A stretch of 64,000 nucleotides of DNA from Enterococcus alishanensis (GCF_019218635.1 NZ_JAHUZB010000009.1:19950-83949), one strand, 5' to 3'. Positions 16,530-25,757 are shown, counted from the first letter of the stretch. Program-made: numbers and translations. Notes: generated by a model not told the origin, from the sequence alone.

Positions 16530-17123
16530 ATGAAAACAGATGCGTATCCTGCGCTTCCTAAAAAATTGATTACCCTTTTGAAATATTTGGGGATTATTGC
16601 CGCACTGGTGTTAATATATATCATCTTTCATAATGGTGTGGCACCATTCCAACATCATTTGTATGCTTTTATTTTGAAGGCTGGAATTTTTGGTCCGATG
16701 TTCTTTATCTTATTTCAAATCATTCAAGTAGTGATTCCAATTTTACCTGGAGGTTTGAGTTTGAGCCTTGGGGTATTGGCTTTTGGCAGTACCTGGGGAT
16801 TTATTTATAACTATTTAGGCATTGTGATGGGTTCTATTATTTCATTTTTATTGATTCGCAAATTTGGTAAACCGCTGATTCAGCAGTTGGTTTCAGAAAA
16901 GAATTACCAAAAAATCATGCATTATTTAGATAATAAGCAGCGTTTCACCAGATTTTTTGCTTTAGCTATTTTATTTCCAGTTGCACCAGATGACTTACTA
17001 TGTATGGTGGCCGGTTTAAGCAAAATGAAATTAAAAACTTTTACCTTGATTATTATCCTAGCTAAACCATTTTCGATTTTCGCTTATGGTTACGGACTAA
17101 CATTTTTATTACAACATATCTAA
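16530..17123 (+). CDS. TVP38/TMEM64 (DedA-like VTT) membrane protein
   Basis: 197 residues with several membrane helices. The VTT/SNARE-associated domain is visible as FFILFQIIQVVIPILPGGLS followed by a glycine-rich LGVLAFGSTWGFIYNYLGIVMGS, then RKFGKPLIQQL and RFFALAILFPVAPDDLLCMVAGLSKM. The F/V-P-x-x-P-D motif is typical. Relatives act in membrane lipid or undecaprenyl-phosphate handling; this one is not assigned. ATG 16530 (AGAGAGG upstream) is preferred to GTG 16521. It is 14 bp before the ATPase gene, hence co-transcribed. Confidence 0.8.
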   Translation: MKTDAYPALPKKLITLLKYLGIIAALVLIYIIFHNGVAPFQHHLYAFILKAGIFGPMFFILFQIIQVVIPILPGGLSLSLGVLAFGSTWGFIYNYLGIVMGSIISFLLIRKFGKPLIQQLVSEKNYQKIMHYLDNKQRFTRFFALAILFPVAPDDLLCMVAGLSKMKLKTFTLIIILAKPFSIFAYGYGLTFLLQHI

Positions 17124-17137
17124 TTGGAGGAACAACC

Positions 17138-19441
17138 ATGACTATCGATAAAGGTTTATCACAAGCAGCAGTAACACAACGGATTAAAAAAGGTCAAACC
17201 AATGATTACCGACCGAATATGACCAAGTCCACCAAAACAATTATTTTGCAAAATACCATGACTTTATTTAATTTTTTAAACTTTGCATTGGCGGCAGCAT
17301 TGATTATTGTCGGCTCCTATTCAAATGTTTTTTTCATCAGCATTATTATTTTCAACATTGTGTTAGGAATTGTCCAAGAATTACGGGCAAAAAAAATGGT
17401 GGAAAATCTTAGTCTGATTTCTGAAAAGAAAATTAAAGTCCGACGCGCAGGTGAAACCCAAGACATTTCTCCTAGTGAATTGGTTTTAGATGATATTGTC
17501 CTACTAAAGAGCGGTGATCAAGTGCCTAGTGATTTAGTGGTTTTGGAAGGCTCAGCGGAAGTCAACGAATCATTATTAACCGGTGAATCTGATGCTATCG
17601 CAAAATCGATTGACAGCCACGTTTTATCCGGCAGCTATCTAACTAGCGGGCAAATCGTGGGTCAAATCGAACATGTGGGAGCTGATAATTATGCCACCAA
17701 AATTGTCAGCGAAGCCCAAGGTGATAAGGGTTACGAATCTGAATTGGTTCGCTCCATTGGCAAAATTTCGAAATTTACTAGTTGGGTAATTATTCCATTA
17801 GGTTTAATTTTATTTGCAGAAGCGCTATTTTTCCAATCTACTTCAACCACTACGGCTGTTGTTTCTACAGTTGCGGCGCTGATTGGGATGTTACCAAAAG
17901 GTTTAGTCTTGCTGATTGGTTTGGCTTTGACGACTGGTGTTTTGAAGTTGGCTAAGAAAAATGTCTTGGTACAAAATAAATATGCGATTGAAATGTTAGC
18001 TCACATGGATATTTTAGCTTTAGACAAAACTGGCACCTTGACTGAAGGAAAAATGTCAGTGGAAGAATTGTATCTTTTGAACGACAATTATCGCAAAGAA
18101 ACACCGGATTTTATTAGCAGTTATCTTGCCGCTTCAAACGATAGTAACCTGACTGCCCAAGCTTTAAACAATTATTTCGACTCTAAAGCAGTCTATTCTG
18201 CGTCATCAGTCACAGCTTTTTCTTCAGAAAGAAAATACGGCGCAGTCACTTTAGAAGCTGTCGGAACGGTTTATCTCGGCTCGCCAGAAAACTTAATGCC
18301 GGATTATTCGCTACCATCGATTGCTCGTGAAGCGCAAAACGATGGCAAACGAATTTTATTGATTGCTTTAGCAGAAAATGATCAAGCTAATTTGACGGCC
18401 CTAGCTTTAATTATTTTAAGTGATCCGATTCGGCCGAACGTCAAAGAAACCTTGGGCTTTTTCAAAGAACAAGGAGTAGCATTAAAAATTATCTCTGGTG
18501 ACAATCCCATCACCGTTTCTGCCATCGCTGCCAATGCTGGTTTAGATAATCCCGAAAATTATATTGATTTGTCTACTTGCACAGATGAAAAAACCGTCCG
18601 AGAAGTTGCCCATCAATATACAATTTTTGGTCGTGTGACACCTCAACAAAAAAAATTGTTAATCAACGAACTGAAAACTTCTGGTAGCACTGTTGGTATG
18701 ACTGGTGATGGTGTCAATGATATTTTGGCTTTGCGGGAAGCCGATATTTCGATTGCTATGGCTGAAGGCGATGGTGCCACCCGACAAATTGCAGATGTGG
18801 TACTATTGAATTCCGATTTCGCAACTTTACCCGAAATTATTTCAGAAGGACGGCGGGTCATTAATAATATTACTCAAAGTTCTGGCGTTTTCTTTATTAA
18901 AACTATCTACTCCTTCTTACTTTCAATCTTTTGTATTTTGACAGCGACGGCTTTTCCTTTTATTCCGTTGCAAATTACCTTGATTGATTTGGCGATTGAA
19001 GGTTATCCAGCTTTCTTTGCCTCATTTGAAGCCAATGATAAAAAAATCACTGGAACTTTCTTAAATACTTCCATCAAACGGGCGTTACCAAGCGCACTTC
19101 TCGTTTTATTTGGGATTATGGTCAGCTGGTTGATTCATGCTATGGGCTTCATTTCATTAGCGCAAAGTCATTCATTGATGTATTTCTTATTGATTGGCAT
19201 TAGTTCTATCGGTGTGGTTAAATCCTTGCAACCATTTAATCCGTTGAGAGTCTTTTTAGCAGTGACTTCCATTGTGGGAACCTTTGTGGCCGTCTTATTG
19301 TTCCATAAATTATTGGTAGTTAGCTTGATGAACCTACCAACTTTAGCCATTTTCTTAATCGTGATGCTAATAAGTGGACTTGCTTGGGAACCAATCTATC
19401 GTAAAGTTTTACATTTAGGCGCTCGTTTAGTTCGGGCATAA
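17138..19441 (+). CDS. Cation-transporting P-type ATPase (P2-like, CtpE type)
   Basis: 767 residues. It has the actuator TGES loop (LLTGESDAIAK), phosphorylation motif DKTGTLT with Asp near residue 296, KIISGDNPITVSAIAANAG, and the hinge MTGDGVNDILALREADISIAM. No heavy-metal CPx motif or N-terminal metal domain is present, and the short nucleotide domain recalls CtpE-like bacterial ATPases linked to calcium or other cations. The C-terminal helices include FIPLQITLIDLAIEGYPAFF. GGAGG precedes the ATG. It is co-transcribed with the VTT-domain gene, suggesting a shared role in envelope physiology (inference). Confidence 0.85.
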   Translation: MTIDKGLSQAAVTQRIKKGQTNDYRPNMTKSTKTIILQNTMTLFNFLNFALAAALIIVGSYSNVFFISIIIFNIVLGIVQELRAKKMVENLSLISEKKIKVRRAGETQDISPSELVLDDIVLLKSGDQVPSDLVVLEGSAEVNESLLTGESDAIAKSIDSHVLSGSYLTSGQIVGQIEHVGADNYATKIVSEAQGDKGYESELVRSIGKISKFTSWVIIPLGLILFAEALFFQSTSTTTAVVSTVAALIGMLPKGLVLLIGLALTTGVLKLAKKNVLVQNKYAIEMLAHMDILALDKTGTLTEGKMSVEELYLLNDNYRKETPDFISSYLAASNDSNLTAQALNNYFDSKAVYSASSVTAFSSERKYGAVTLEAVGTVYLGSPENLMPDYSLPSIAREAQNDGKRILLIALAENDQANLTALALIILSDPIRPNVKETLGFFKEQGVALKIISGDNPITVSAIAANAGLDNPENYIDLSTCTDEKTVREVAHQYTIFGRVTPQQKKLLINELKTSGSTVGMTGDGVNDILALREADISIAMAEGDGATRQIADVVLLNSDFATLPEIISEGRRVINNITQSSGVFFIKTIYSFLLSIFCILTATAFPFIPLQITLIDLAIEGYPAFFASFEANDKKITGTFLNTSIKRALPSALLVLFGIMVSWLIHAMGFISLAQSHSLMYFLLIGISSIGVVKSLQPFNPLRVFLAVTSIVGTFVAVLLFHKLLVVSLMNLPTLAIFLIVMLISGLAWEPIYRKVLHLGARLVRA

Positions 19442-19485
19442 AAAAATCCCTTCAGTTATTGATACTTAACTGAAGGGATTTTTAA
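19441..19485. terminator. Bidirectional terminator between convergent units
   Basis: AAAATCCCTTCAGTTA and TAACTGAAGGGATTTT form a 16-bp stem (A and T tracts on either side), serving the ATPase gene and the PTS operon. Confidence 0.9.
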
Positions 19486-19498
19486 TTTAGTAATAAAC

Positions 19499-19966
19499 CT
19501 ATTCTAATTCACCAATTTGTTCTTTAGCTTCATATTTCCCTAAATCTAGCTTTAACTTTTCCTTAGCTAAATTAGTGAAAATGACCATCACGTCCGTTGG
19601 TTTTTCTTGTGCTTGTAGATACGCCAAGTCTACATTGGCTAATAAAGTATTTTCATCCACTTGATCGTCAACTTCGACAGAAATATCAAAGCCTTCACCA
19701 TTTAATTCTACCGTGTCAATACCGATATGAATCAATACTTCGACACCACCTTTAGTTACTAATGAAATCGCATGTTTAGTTGGGAAAATAGCAGTAACTT
19801 TCGCTTTTATTGGACTGTAAATATCTCCATTAGTAGGAAATATGCCAAAGCCATCTCCCATCACTTTACTGGCAAACATTTCATCATGGACGTCTGCTAA
19901 AGCAACGACTTCGCCAGCCACTGGATTGAATAGTGTCACAGCTTTATTTCTACTAAATAGTCCCAT
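19499..19966 (-). CDS. PTS glucose-type EIIA domain protein
   Basis: 155 residues, a stand-alone EIIA of the glucose/beta-glucoside class. Conserved elements are NPVAGEVVAL, KVMGDGFGIFPTNGDIYSPIKAKV, TKHAISLVTKGGVEVLIHIGIDTVELNGEGF. The two active-site histidines are His65 and His80, the second being the phosphorylated one by homology. It should pass phosphate from HPr to the EIIBC encoded upstream, which lacks its own EIIA domain. It is the last gene of the operon, 15 bp after the DeoR-type gene, with GGAGC upstream. Confidence 0.9.
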   Translation of the reverse strand: MGLFSRNKAVTLFNPVAGEVVALADVHDEMFASKVMGDGFGIFPTNGDIYSPIKAKVTAIFPTKHAISLVTKGGVEVLIHIGIDTVELNGEGFDISVEVDDQVDENTLLANVDLAYLQAQEKPTDVMVIFTNLAKEKLKLDLGKYEAKEQIGELE

Positions 19967-19981
19967 TTAAAATTTGCTCCT

Positions 19982-20719
19982 TTATTTTGAAATAATTTTC
20001 ATTTCTTTTGCTAATTTTTTATCAGTCTGGTCAGAAATCAAAGTCACCTCAGCTAAATCAAACGCCCGAACAGTTGCCGCTTTGTGGAATTTGGTGCTGT
20101 CACATAATAAAAACGAATTTCTAGCTTGATTGATTATCACTCGTTTTTTAGAAGCTTCCACATAATCGGGTGTGGTGACACCATACTTCACGTCGACGCC
20201 GTTGGCACCTAAAAATGCTTTGTCAAAGATATATTGTTTGATATTTTCTTCCGTTAATGGTCCCGAAATCGAAGAAATAATTGGGTTAAAAGTGCCTCCC
20301 AACAAAGTGATTTCACAAGAGAAATCTCCTACTAACGAAAGTGCGTCCGTGTTAGTGGTAATAATGTGGACTTTTTTGTTTAAAATTTCTTTGAGCAAAG
20401 CAAAGCAGGTGGAACCAGAATCCAAATAAAGCGTGTCACCATCATTGATTTGCTTGGCTGCTAATTTAGCAATGTATTGTTTTTCTTTGGTTTGTAGATT
20501 GGCTTTATCAGAGATCGGAATTTCCGTTGTGCTAGTAATTAATTTTACCCCGCCACCCGCCAATAGATGGACTTTATTATTTTTTTCCAACTCTTTTAAA
20601 TCACGTCTTAAAGTCGAGGTAGAAACACCGGGAATATAATTTTGAAACTCTTCAATCCGAATCAGCTCTTCTTGACTGAGAATGTCTAATATTTTTTCTT
20701 TTCGTTCGTAAGGAATCAT
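19982..20719 (-). CDS. DeoR/GlpR-family sugar operon regulator
   Basis: 245 residues. The N-terminal winged helix (RKEKILDILSQEELIRIEEF, VSTSTLRRDLKELEKNNKVHLLAGGGV) is followed by the DeoRC sensor with DGDTLYLDSGSTCFALLKEI, ITTNTDALSL, TLLGGTFNPIISSISGP, FLGANGVDVKYGVTTPDYVEA and SKFHKAATVRAF. These domains sense phosphorylated sugars. It lies inside the operon between EIIBC and EIIA, so it probably adds a second control layer to the LacI-type regulator at 24528. Confidence 0.88.
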   Translation of the reverse strand: MIPYERKEKILDILSQEELIRIEEFQNYIPGVSTSTLRRDLKELEKNNKVHLLAGGGVKLITSTTEIPISDKANLQTKEKQYIAKLAAKQINDGDTLYLDSGSTCFALLKEILNKKVHIITTNTDALSLVGDFSCEITLLGGTFNPIISSISGPLTEENIKQYIFDKAFLGANGVDVKYGVTTPDYVEASKKRVIINQARNSFLLCDSTKFHKAATVRAFDLAEVTLISDQTDKKLAKEMKIISK

Positions 20720-20802
20720 TTTTCAATCCTCATTTCATCTTCATGTGTTAACAATAATAATAACACAAATCAGCCATGTCACGAGGATCGATTGCGGATT
20801 TC

Positions 20803-22176
20803 CTAAGCCAATTGGTCGTCTTTATTCGTAAAGATATAGCCTAAAATCGCAGAAACAACTAATGAGATCAACAAACCAATCATTGCTTGAATAAAGTTAG
20901 AACTATTTTCTGTCACAAAGGCTGGGAATGTCGTCACACTACCAAATACGAAAGCATTGGTTACCACTTTCATCAAACCAAGATACGCGCCACCGACTGC
21001 ACCACCGATAATTTGTGCTAAAAATAGCTTCTTGTTTTTTACTAATAAACCAAACAATGTCGGTTCAATAATTGCTGAAAGCGCAACCGTAATTAATCCA
21101 GTCAAAGCAAACCCTTTTAACTTTTTATTACGTGCCTTGAAAATAACACCAATCGTCGTACCAATAACCGCAAAGTTACAAGCAAAAGTGAAAGGTACAA
21201 TATAGTCAAAACCGTAAGTTGAAACATTATTAATCATGATTGGATTAACTGCCCAATGAATTCCAAAACTTACCAAGACACTCCAGCCACCACCGACAAC
21301 TACACCAGTTAAAACACTACTGCGTTCAATTAACCAATTGACGATATTGGCAATACCTTCACCACCATAAACACCGATCGGTCCAATCACAATCACAGTT
21401 AAAGGAATCATTACAACTAATGAAATCAAAGGAATAATAACCAATTTCAACGTTTCTGGAATATGTTTATCTAAGAATTTATATAAGTAAGAAAAGGCCC
21501 AAATCGATAAAATAATCGGTACCACAGTAGAATTGTAATTCATTAAGACTACCGGAATTCCCATGAAGCTTGTAGTCGCACCGTTACCTTGATTACCTAA
21601 TAGCGCGATAAAATCCGGATGCAACAAAGCAGCCCCGATTAAAGCTGAAAGATATGGACTCGCACCAAATCGTCGCCCAGAAGTGAAGGCTAATAACACT
21701 GGTAAGAAATAAAAGACACTCATTGCTGCTGCATTTAAGATTGCATAAGTTCCACTACTTTCACTTAACCAGCCTAATTGAACGGCTAAAATAGTCAGCC
21801 CTCTCAGGATACCTGAACCGGCTAAAGCTGGCAGTAATGGCGCAAAAATTGCTGAAATCGCTGAAAAAATATTGGTAATGATACTGCCGCTTTTTTCATT
21901 ACTCGTAGCTACTTGTGCTTGACCATTATTATTGACTAACTCTTCGAATTCATCATAAACCTTTGGTACTTCGGTTCCAATCAAGACTTGGTATTGACCA
22001 GCTTTGTTGACGACGTTTGCTACGCCGTCCATGTCTCTAATCTTGTCATCGTTTGCTTTTGATGGATCTTTTAACGTCAAACGCAAACGTGTGGCACAAT
22101 GAGTCATGTTGGAAATATTCTCTGGTCCACCAACTTCGTCTAGAATGTTTTTAGCTAAAGCTTTATAATCTGTCAT
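20803..22176 (-). CDS. PTS EIIBC permease, beta-glucoside type
   Basis: 457 residues from ATG 22176 (GGAGG ten bases upstream; GTG 22185 is too close). The N-terminal EIIB domain has the phosphorylated Cys27 in NMTHCATRLRLTLKD. An EIIC domain of about ten helices begins near residue 100 with the conserved IFAPLLPALAGSGILRGL and includes PIMINNVSTYGFDYIVPFTF and a SAIIEPTLFG region. No EIIA domain is fused; the separate EIIA at 19499 supplies it. Substrate unknown, but the neighbouring epimerase and isomerase point to a ketose or aldose outside the usual glycoside group. Confidence 0.9.
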   Translation of the reverse strand: MTDYKALAKNILDEVGGPENISNMTHCATRLRLTLKDPSKANDDKIRDMDGVANVVNKAGQYQVLIGTEVPKVYDEFEELVNNNGQAQVATSNEKSGSIITNIFSAISAIFAPLLPALAGSGILRGLTILAVQLGWLSESSGTYAILNAAAMSVFYFLPVLLAFTSGRRFGASPYLSALIGAALLHPDFIALLGNQGNGATTSFMGIPVVLMNYNSTVVPIILSIWAFSYLYKFLDKHIPETLKLVIIPLISLVVMIPLTVIVIGPIGVYGGEGIANIVNWLIERSSVLTGVVVGGGWSVLVSFGIHWAVNPIMINNVSTYGFDYIVPFTFACNFAVIGTTIGVIFKARNKKLKGFALTGLITVALSAIIEPTLFGLLVKNKKLFLAQIIGGAVGGAYLGLMKVVTNAFVFGSVTTFPAFVTENSSNFIQAMIGLLISLVVSAILGYIFTNKDDQLA

Positions 22177-22197
22177 TTTGTACACTCCTCCAAAATT

Positions 22198-23124
22198 TTA
22201 TCCTAAAAAGGCAAGAATTAAATCACTCGCTTTTACTGCACTATTTTCATTAATTACCGCTTGAATCTCTGCCATTCCCACTCTATCAATCAGTTCATCT
22301 AGCTTTTTAATCATTTTAATATTTCGTTGGCATTCTTCCACCGGATCTTCAATCACTGGGAAAGTATCAAAATAAAAAGCATAGTCATAATCATGCAACT
22401 TCGCATAATAGAGAAACTCGATTGTTTTAACTAAATTACTGGTCCCAATCATCAAACCATCATCATTTAAACCATAACCGTCATTCAAATGTACGCCATA
22501 TAATTTCTGGCGACTCCCCAAAATACTGGCACCATAAGCTGGATTTTCATGCTTCATTAACATGTGACAAAAATCTAAAGTGATTCCCAAGTTATCACGC
22601 TTGACTTCATTCATCATCGCCAATGCTAATCCAAATGAATCAATAAAAGCATAAGCTCGCGGCTGAAATGGTTTATATTCAATACTAAATTTCACATCTG
22701 GCGCATAATCAGCTATTTCAATAAAACAATCACGAATTTGGTTCCAAACTTTTTCATAGTTGATTTGGAAAGAATAATCAAAGCCGTCAAAACCTAACCA
22801 AATAGTTACGATGTCGCCACCTAGCTCGCGACAATAATCTGCAGCTTCTTTACATAGTTTTAATGCCTCAGCTGAAATCGTTAAGTTAGCGTTTCCAATT
22901 TCACCATTGATAAACTCTTCTCTAAATCTTAAAGCGACACCATTTGGTTTCAAATCATTCTTTGCTAAAAGCTCTTTCATATCAGCTGGTGTGTGATTCA
23001 CTACATGCTCCGGATAATTTAAATCAACATGACTTAGACCTAGATTTTTAAACTCTCCAAATACTTTTTCTAGGTCATGGTCAAATTTCGGTAAAAACGA
23101 ATTAATTCTAGTTGCCAATTTCAT
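22198..23124 (-). CDS. Sugar phosphate isomerase/epimerase (TIM barrel)
   Basis: 308 residues from ATG 23124, placed by AAGGAGG at the correct distance; the longer frame from 23178 has no such site. It is a xylose-isomerase-like TIM barrel: LGLSHVDLNYPEHV, GDIVTIWLGFDGFDYS, KFSIEYKPF (metal-binding Glu), NLGITLDFCHMLM (Asp, His), KLYGVHLNDGYG (His) and DTFP. Such enzymes isomerise or epimerise ketoses with a divalent metal. It sits between the RpiB-like and EIIBC genes of the operon, so it probably acts on the imported sugar phosphate. Confidence 0.82.
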   Translation of the reverse strand: MKLATRINSFLPKFDHDLEKVFGEFKNLGLSHVDLNYPEHVVNHTPADMKELLAKNDLKPNGVALRFREEFINGEIGNANLTISAEALKLCKEAADYCRELGGDIVTIWLGFDGFDYSFQINYEKVWNQIRDCFIEIADYAPDVKFSIEYKPFQPRAYAFIDSFGLALAMMNEVKRDNLGITLDFCHMLMKHENPAYGASILGSRQKLYGVHLNDGYGLNDDGLMIGTSNLVKTIEFLYYAKLHDYDYAFYFDTFPVIEDPVEECQRNIKMIKKLDELIDRVGMAEIQAVINENSAVKASDLILAFLG

Positions 23125-23219
23125 ATGATGATTCCTCCTTAAATCTTTTACTGAAATCATCATAGCATATGTTTTCATATTATTCCATATTTTTTCAAAT
23201 TATTTTAAAATTTTTCAAA

Positions 23220-23651
23220 TTAGATTTGGTCAATCATTTTGATTCGGTTGGCATGTCGACCACCTTCAAAGCTGGCCTCTAGCCATTCTTTCACGATCAT
23301 TTTAGCCAACTCACTGCCGATAACGCGTGAACCAAAAGCTAAAATATTGGTATTATTATGTTCTTTAGAAAGTTTTGCAGAATAAGGTTCGCTACAAACA
23401 ACCGCACGAATCCCTTTCACTTTATTAGCTGAAATCGAAATCCCAACTCCTGTCCCGCAAATCAAAATACCGCCGTCATAGTCACCGGCTGCCACAGCTT
23501 CCGCAACTTTTTTACCATATTTAGGATAATCCGTTCGTTGGTTTGTAGTTGGTCCAAAATCTTCTACCTGATGTCCTAATTCTTTTAAATAATCAATAAT
23601 TGTGGGCTTTAATTCTAGTCCCACATGATCACTACCAATAGCTAATTTCAT
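23220..23651 (-). CDS. RpiB/LacAB-family sugar-phosphate isomerase
   Basis: 143 residues with the RpiB fold motifs: AIGSDHVGLELK (Asp8, His9), DYPKYGKKVAEAV, and GGILICGTGVGISISANKVKGIRA with the catalytic Cys65, followed by the HNNTNILAFGSR loop. The length and intact cysteine match ribose-5-phosphate or allose-6-phosphate isomerase; LacA/LacB would come as a pair. Next to an allulose-6-phosphate-epimerase-like gene, allose-6-phosphate isomerase is a reasonable guess, not shown. Spacing to neighbours is short, so it is one operon. Confidence 0.85.
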   Translation of the reverse strand: MKLAIGSDHVGLELKPTIIDYLKELGHQVEDFGPTTNQRTDYPKYGKKVAEAVAAGDYDGGILICGTGVGISISANKVKGIRAVVCSEPYSAKLSKEHNNTNILAFGSRVIGSELAKMIVKEWLEASFEGGRHANRIKMIDQI

Positions 23652-23666
23652 AAAAAAACCTCCGAT

Positions 23667-24317
23667 TTATTTTTTTAATTCCGTTAATATTGCTTCATAC
23701 GATTGGTCTTTGTTGAACAATGCTGAAGTTCCTAAAACAAATCCATCCACACCGATTTTACTTAATTGTTCTATTTTTTCCGGTGAAATCGCACCGTCTA
23801 CCATTACTTTAAAAGCATAGTCAGCCTTCAGAGCGGTTAATTCTAAGATTTTTTTATCTACAAATGGCAAATACTTCTGACCAGAAAAACCCGGGTTAAC
23901 CGTCATCACCATCACATAATCCACTAACGGTAATAATTCATGAATTGTCGCAACCGATGTTCCTGGATTGATAGCAATTCCAACTTTTTTCTGCTGATTT
24001 TTAATTAAATCAAGAGTTCTAGTAATTTGCGGATCTGACTCAGGATGCACATAAATAATATCCACGCCCATTTCCGCAAATTTCTCAACATATCGACCAG
24101 GATTCTCAATCATCAAATGAACATCCACCAGTTTATTGGTACTTTTTCGAATGGTTTCTAAATCTTGTATCCCCATCGCAAAATTTGGCACAAATTGACC
24201 ATCCATAAAATCCAAATGAAAAATATCAGTCCCAGCTTGATCTAGTGCCACAACTTCTTTTTCTAAAGCAGCAAAATTTGCACACATCATTGACGGACAC
24301 ATTATTTTCTCCATCAT
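23667..24317 (-). CDS. Ribulose-phosphate-3-epimerase family, possibly allulose-6-phosphate epimerase
   Basis: 216 residues from ATG 24317 (AAGGAGG upstream; the five-codon longer start would overlap the Shine-Dalgarno). A TIM-barrel epimerase with metal ligands in FHLDFMDGQFVPNFAMG, VDVHLMIENPGRYV, and the conserved VMVMTVNPGFSGQKY and FKVMVDGAIS. The opening CPSMMCANF, instead of the APSILSADF of housekeeping Rpe, is more like AlsE-type enzymes. First gene of the operon, behind two palindromic operators. Confidence 0.8.
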   Translation of the reverse strand: MMEKIMCPSMMCANFAALEKEVVALDQAGTDIFHLDFMDGQFVPNFAMGIQDLETIRKSTNKLVDVHLMIENPGRYVEKFAEMGVDIIYVHPESDPQITRTLDLIKNQQKKVGIAINPGTSVATIHELLPLVDYVMVMTVNPGFSGQKYLPFVDKKILELTALKADYAFKVMVDGAISPEKIEQLSKIGVDGFVLGTSALFNKDQSYEAILTELKK

Positions 24318-24342
24318 AAAATCCTCCTTCATAAATTTTCTT

Positions 24343-24425
24343 TGAGTAATCGTTTACTCAACGGAGCTAAAAATAAACAATACAAACTATATCTGTAAAT
24401 GTATTGTTTGGGTAAACGTTTACTC
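24343..24425. promoter_or_regulatory. Two palindromic operators between the sugar operon and its LacI gene
   Basis: TGAGTAATCGTTTACTCA (24343-24360) and GGTAAACGTTTACTC (24411-24425) share the half site GTTTACTC around a central CG, the form of LacI/GalR-family operators, and are also compatible with catabolite cre sites. They flank the expected promoter of the operon and lie about 100 bp upstream of the LacI-type gene. Confidence 0.75.
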
Positions 24426-24527
24426 TTAATGTCTATAAATTACCACGATTACTCGTCGCTGTCAAAGAATTTTTTTTATTAATTATGTTAAACTGTTCAT
24501 AGACAACTATACAAGGAGTTCATTATT

Positions 24528-25535
24528 ATGAAGAAATATTCCATCAAAGATATCGCTAGACTGAGCGGTGTATCAGTGGCCACCGTCTCTAGAGTCATCA
24601 ATAATAACGGACGATTTTCCGAAGAAACCCGTAAAAAAGTTTTAAGCGTGATTGAAGAAACCAATTATAAAATCAACTACAGTGCTAAAAGCTTACGAAT
24701 GAATAAATCCTTTACCATCGGAATCTTAGTTCCTGATATTAAAAACTATTTTTTCTCAGACTTGGTTCAAAAAATTGAGGAAATCCTATTTGAACAAGGC
24801 TACACCACGATTATTTGTAATACCGCTCGCAATGCTGAAAAAGAACAGGCCTATTTACAAATCCTACAAGCCAAAGGAGTTGATGGCTTAATTATCATTT
24901 CAGGCGTTGAGGCTTTTTCTATGAATGCCGCTTCATCTGAAAAAAAGATTCCCTATATTTGCATTGACCGAGAACCACAAGACAAAAGCAAAACAATTTT
25001 CATCTCATCAAATCACTACCAAGGTGCCGAAGCTGCTACCGAAAGTTTGATTGCTTCAGGCGCCAAAAATCTAGCCATTGCCTTATATAACCGGATGTCT
25101 TCTGCCTCACGAAGCCGTCTATCAGGATTTGAAGAAACATTAAAAAAACATCAGCTTGGTTTCGATGCTGAAAAAAATAGTCTTCGCATCAGTTCCGACG
25201 ACACTATCAATCAAGAACTAGATAACTTTTTAAAAAATAATCCGACTGTTGATGGTTTCTTTTCCACCAATGATACATTGGCTATGAAGTTAAATAGTCG
25301 GCTTAAAAAAATTGGTAAAAACGTCCCTCAAGATATAAAAATGATCGGTTTTGATGATACGCCTTATGGAGAATATTCTAGTCCAACTCTTTCATCTGTT
25401 CGACAAAATACACAACAGCTGGCTCAGAAAACTGTTGAAAGCTTACTAAAATTAATGGATTCTTCCACCACGTTAGGTGAAACTATCCTAATCCCCGTAG
25501 AATTAATTGTACGAGAATCCAGTTCCCGAATATAA
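24528..25535 (+). CDS. LacI/GalR-family regulator of the divergent sugar operon
   Basis: 335 residues. The N-terminal helix-turn-helix and hinge (SIKDIARLSGVSVATVSRVI, NNNGRFSEETRKKVL) is followed by a periplasmic-binding-like effector domain (TIGILVPDIKNYFFSDLVQKIEE, ILQAKGVDGLIIISG, DGFFSTNDTLAMKL, DIKMIGFDDTPYGEYSSPTLSSV). CAAGGAG is upstream. The divergent position, with two LacI-type palindromes between it and the sugar operon, makes it the likely repressor, with a sugar phosphate or the free sugar as effector (inference). Confidence 0.9.
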   Translation: MKKYSIKDIARLSGVSVATVSRVINNNGRFSEETRKKVLSVIEETNYKINYSAKSLRMNKSFTIGILVPDIKNYFFSDLVQKIEEILFEQGYTTIICNTARNAEKEQAYLQILQAKGVDGLIIISGVEAFSMNAASSEKKIPYICIDREPQDKSKTIFISSNHYQGAEAATESLIASGAKNLAIALYNRMSSASRSRLSGFEETLKKHQLGFDAEKNSLRISSDDTINQELDNFLKNNPTVDGFFSTNDTLAMKLNSRLKKIGKNVPQDIKMIGFDDTPYGEYSSPTLSSVRQNTQQLAQKTVESLLKLMDSSTTLGETILIPVELIVRESSSRI

Positions 25536-25575
25536 AAAAACTTCGTTAGCTAAAATCGGCTAACGAAGTTTTTTT
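25536..25575. terminator. Strong bidirectional terminator after the LacI gene
   Basis: AACTTCGTTAGC and GCTAACGAAGTT form a 12-bp stem with A7 and T7 flanks, so it can stop transcription from both sides, including antisense transcripts from the toxin array. Confidence 0.9.
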
Positions 25576-25611
25576 AGTGAGATTGTTCATCCGTACTACT
25601 TTTTTGTAGGG

Positions 25612-25757
25612 TTCATCTTACTAATGGTTAATCACTGGTTGAGTGATTCAGATGACCAATAATCAGCTGCCTTCTTCAACCCACACGCTTAAGTTTTGTA
25701 TGAATGATGTAATCTCATTTGTACAATTATATTAACATATTTTTCGATATTTGTAAA
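25612..25757. pseudogene. Truncated Fst unit 0 (toxin 3' end, antitoxin side, no terminator)
   Basis: 25627-25663 is almost identical to the toxin C-terminal coding end of units 2 and 3 (HWLSDSDDQ). After CACACGCTTA the shared terminator is missing and sequence resumes at GTTTTGTATG or its equivalent. The antitoxin direct repeat (25698-25719) and promoter (25729-25757, TTTACA/TAATAT, 17 bp apart on the minus strand) are kept. Confidence 0.7.

Noticed and set aside
24343..24425. Pure catabolite-repression (cre) interpretation of the two palindromes
   Set aside because: They fit cre only partly and share an extended GTTTACTC half site, so a dedicated LacI operator is more likely; CcpA binding is not excluded.
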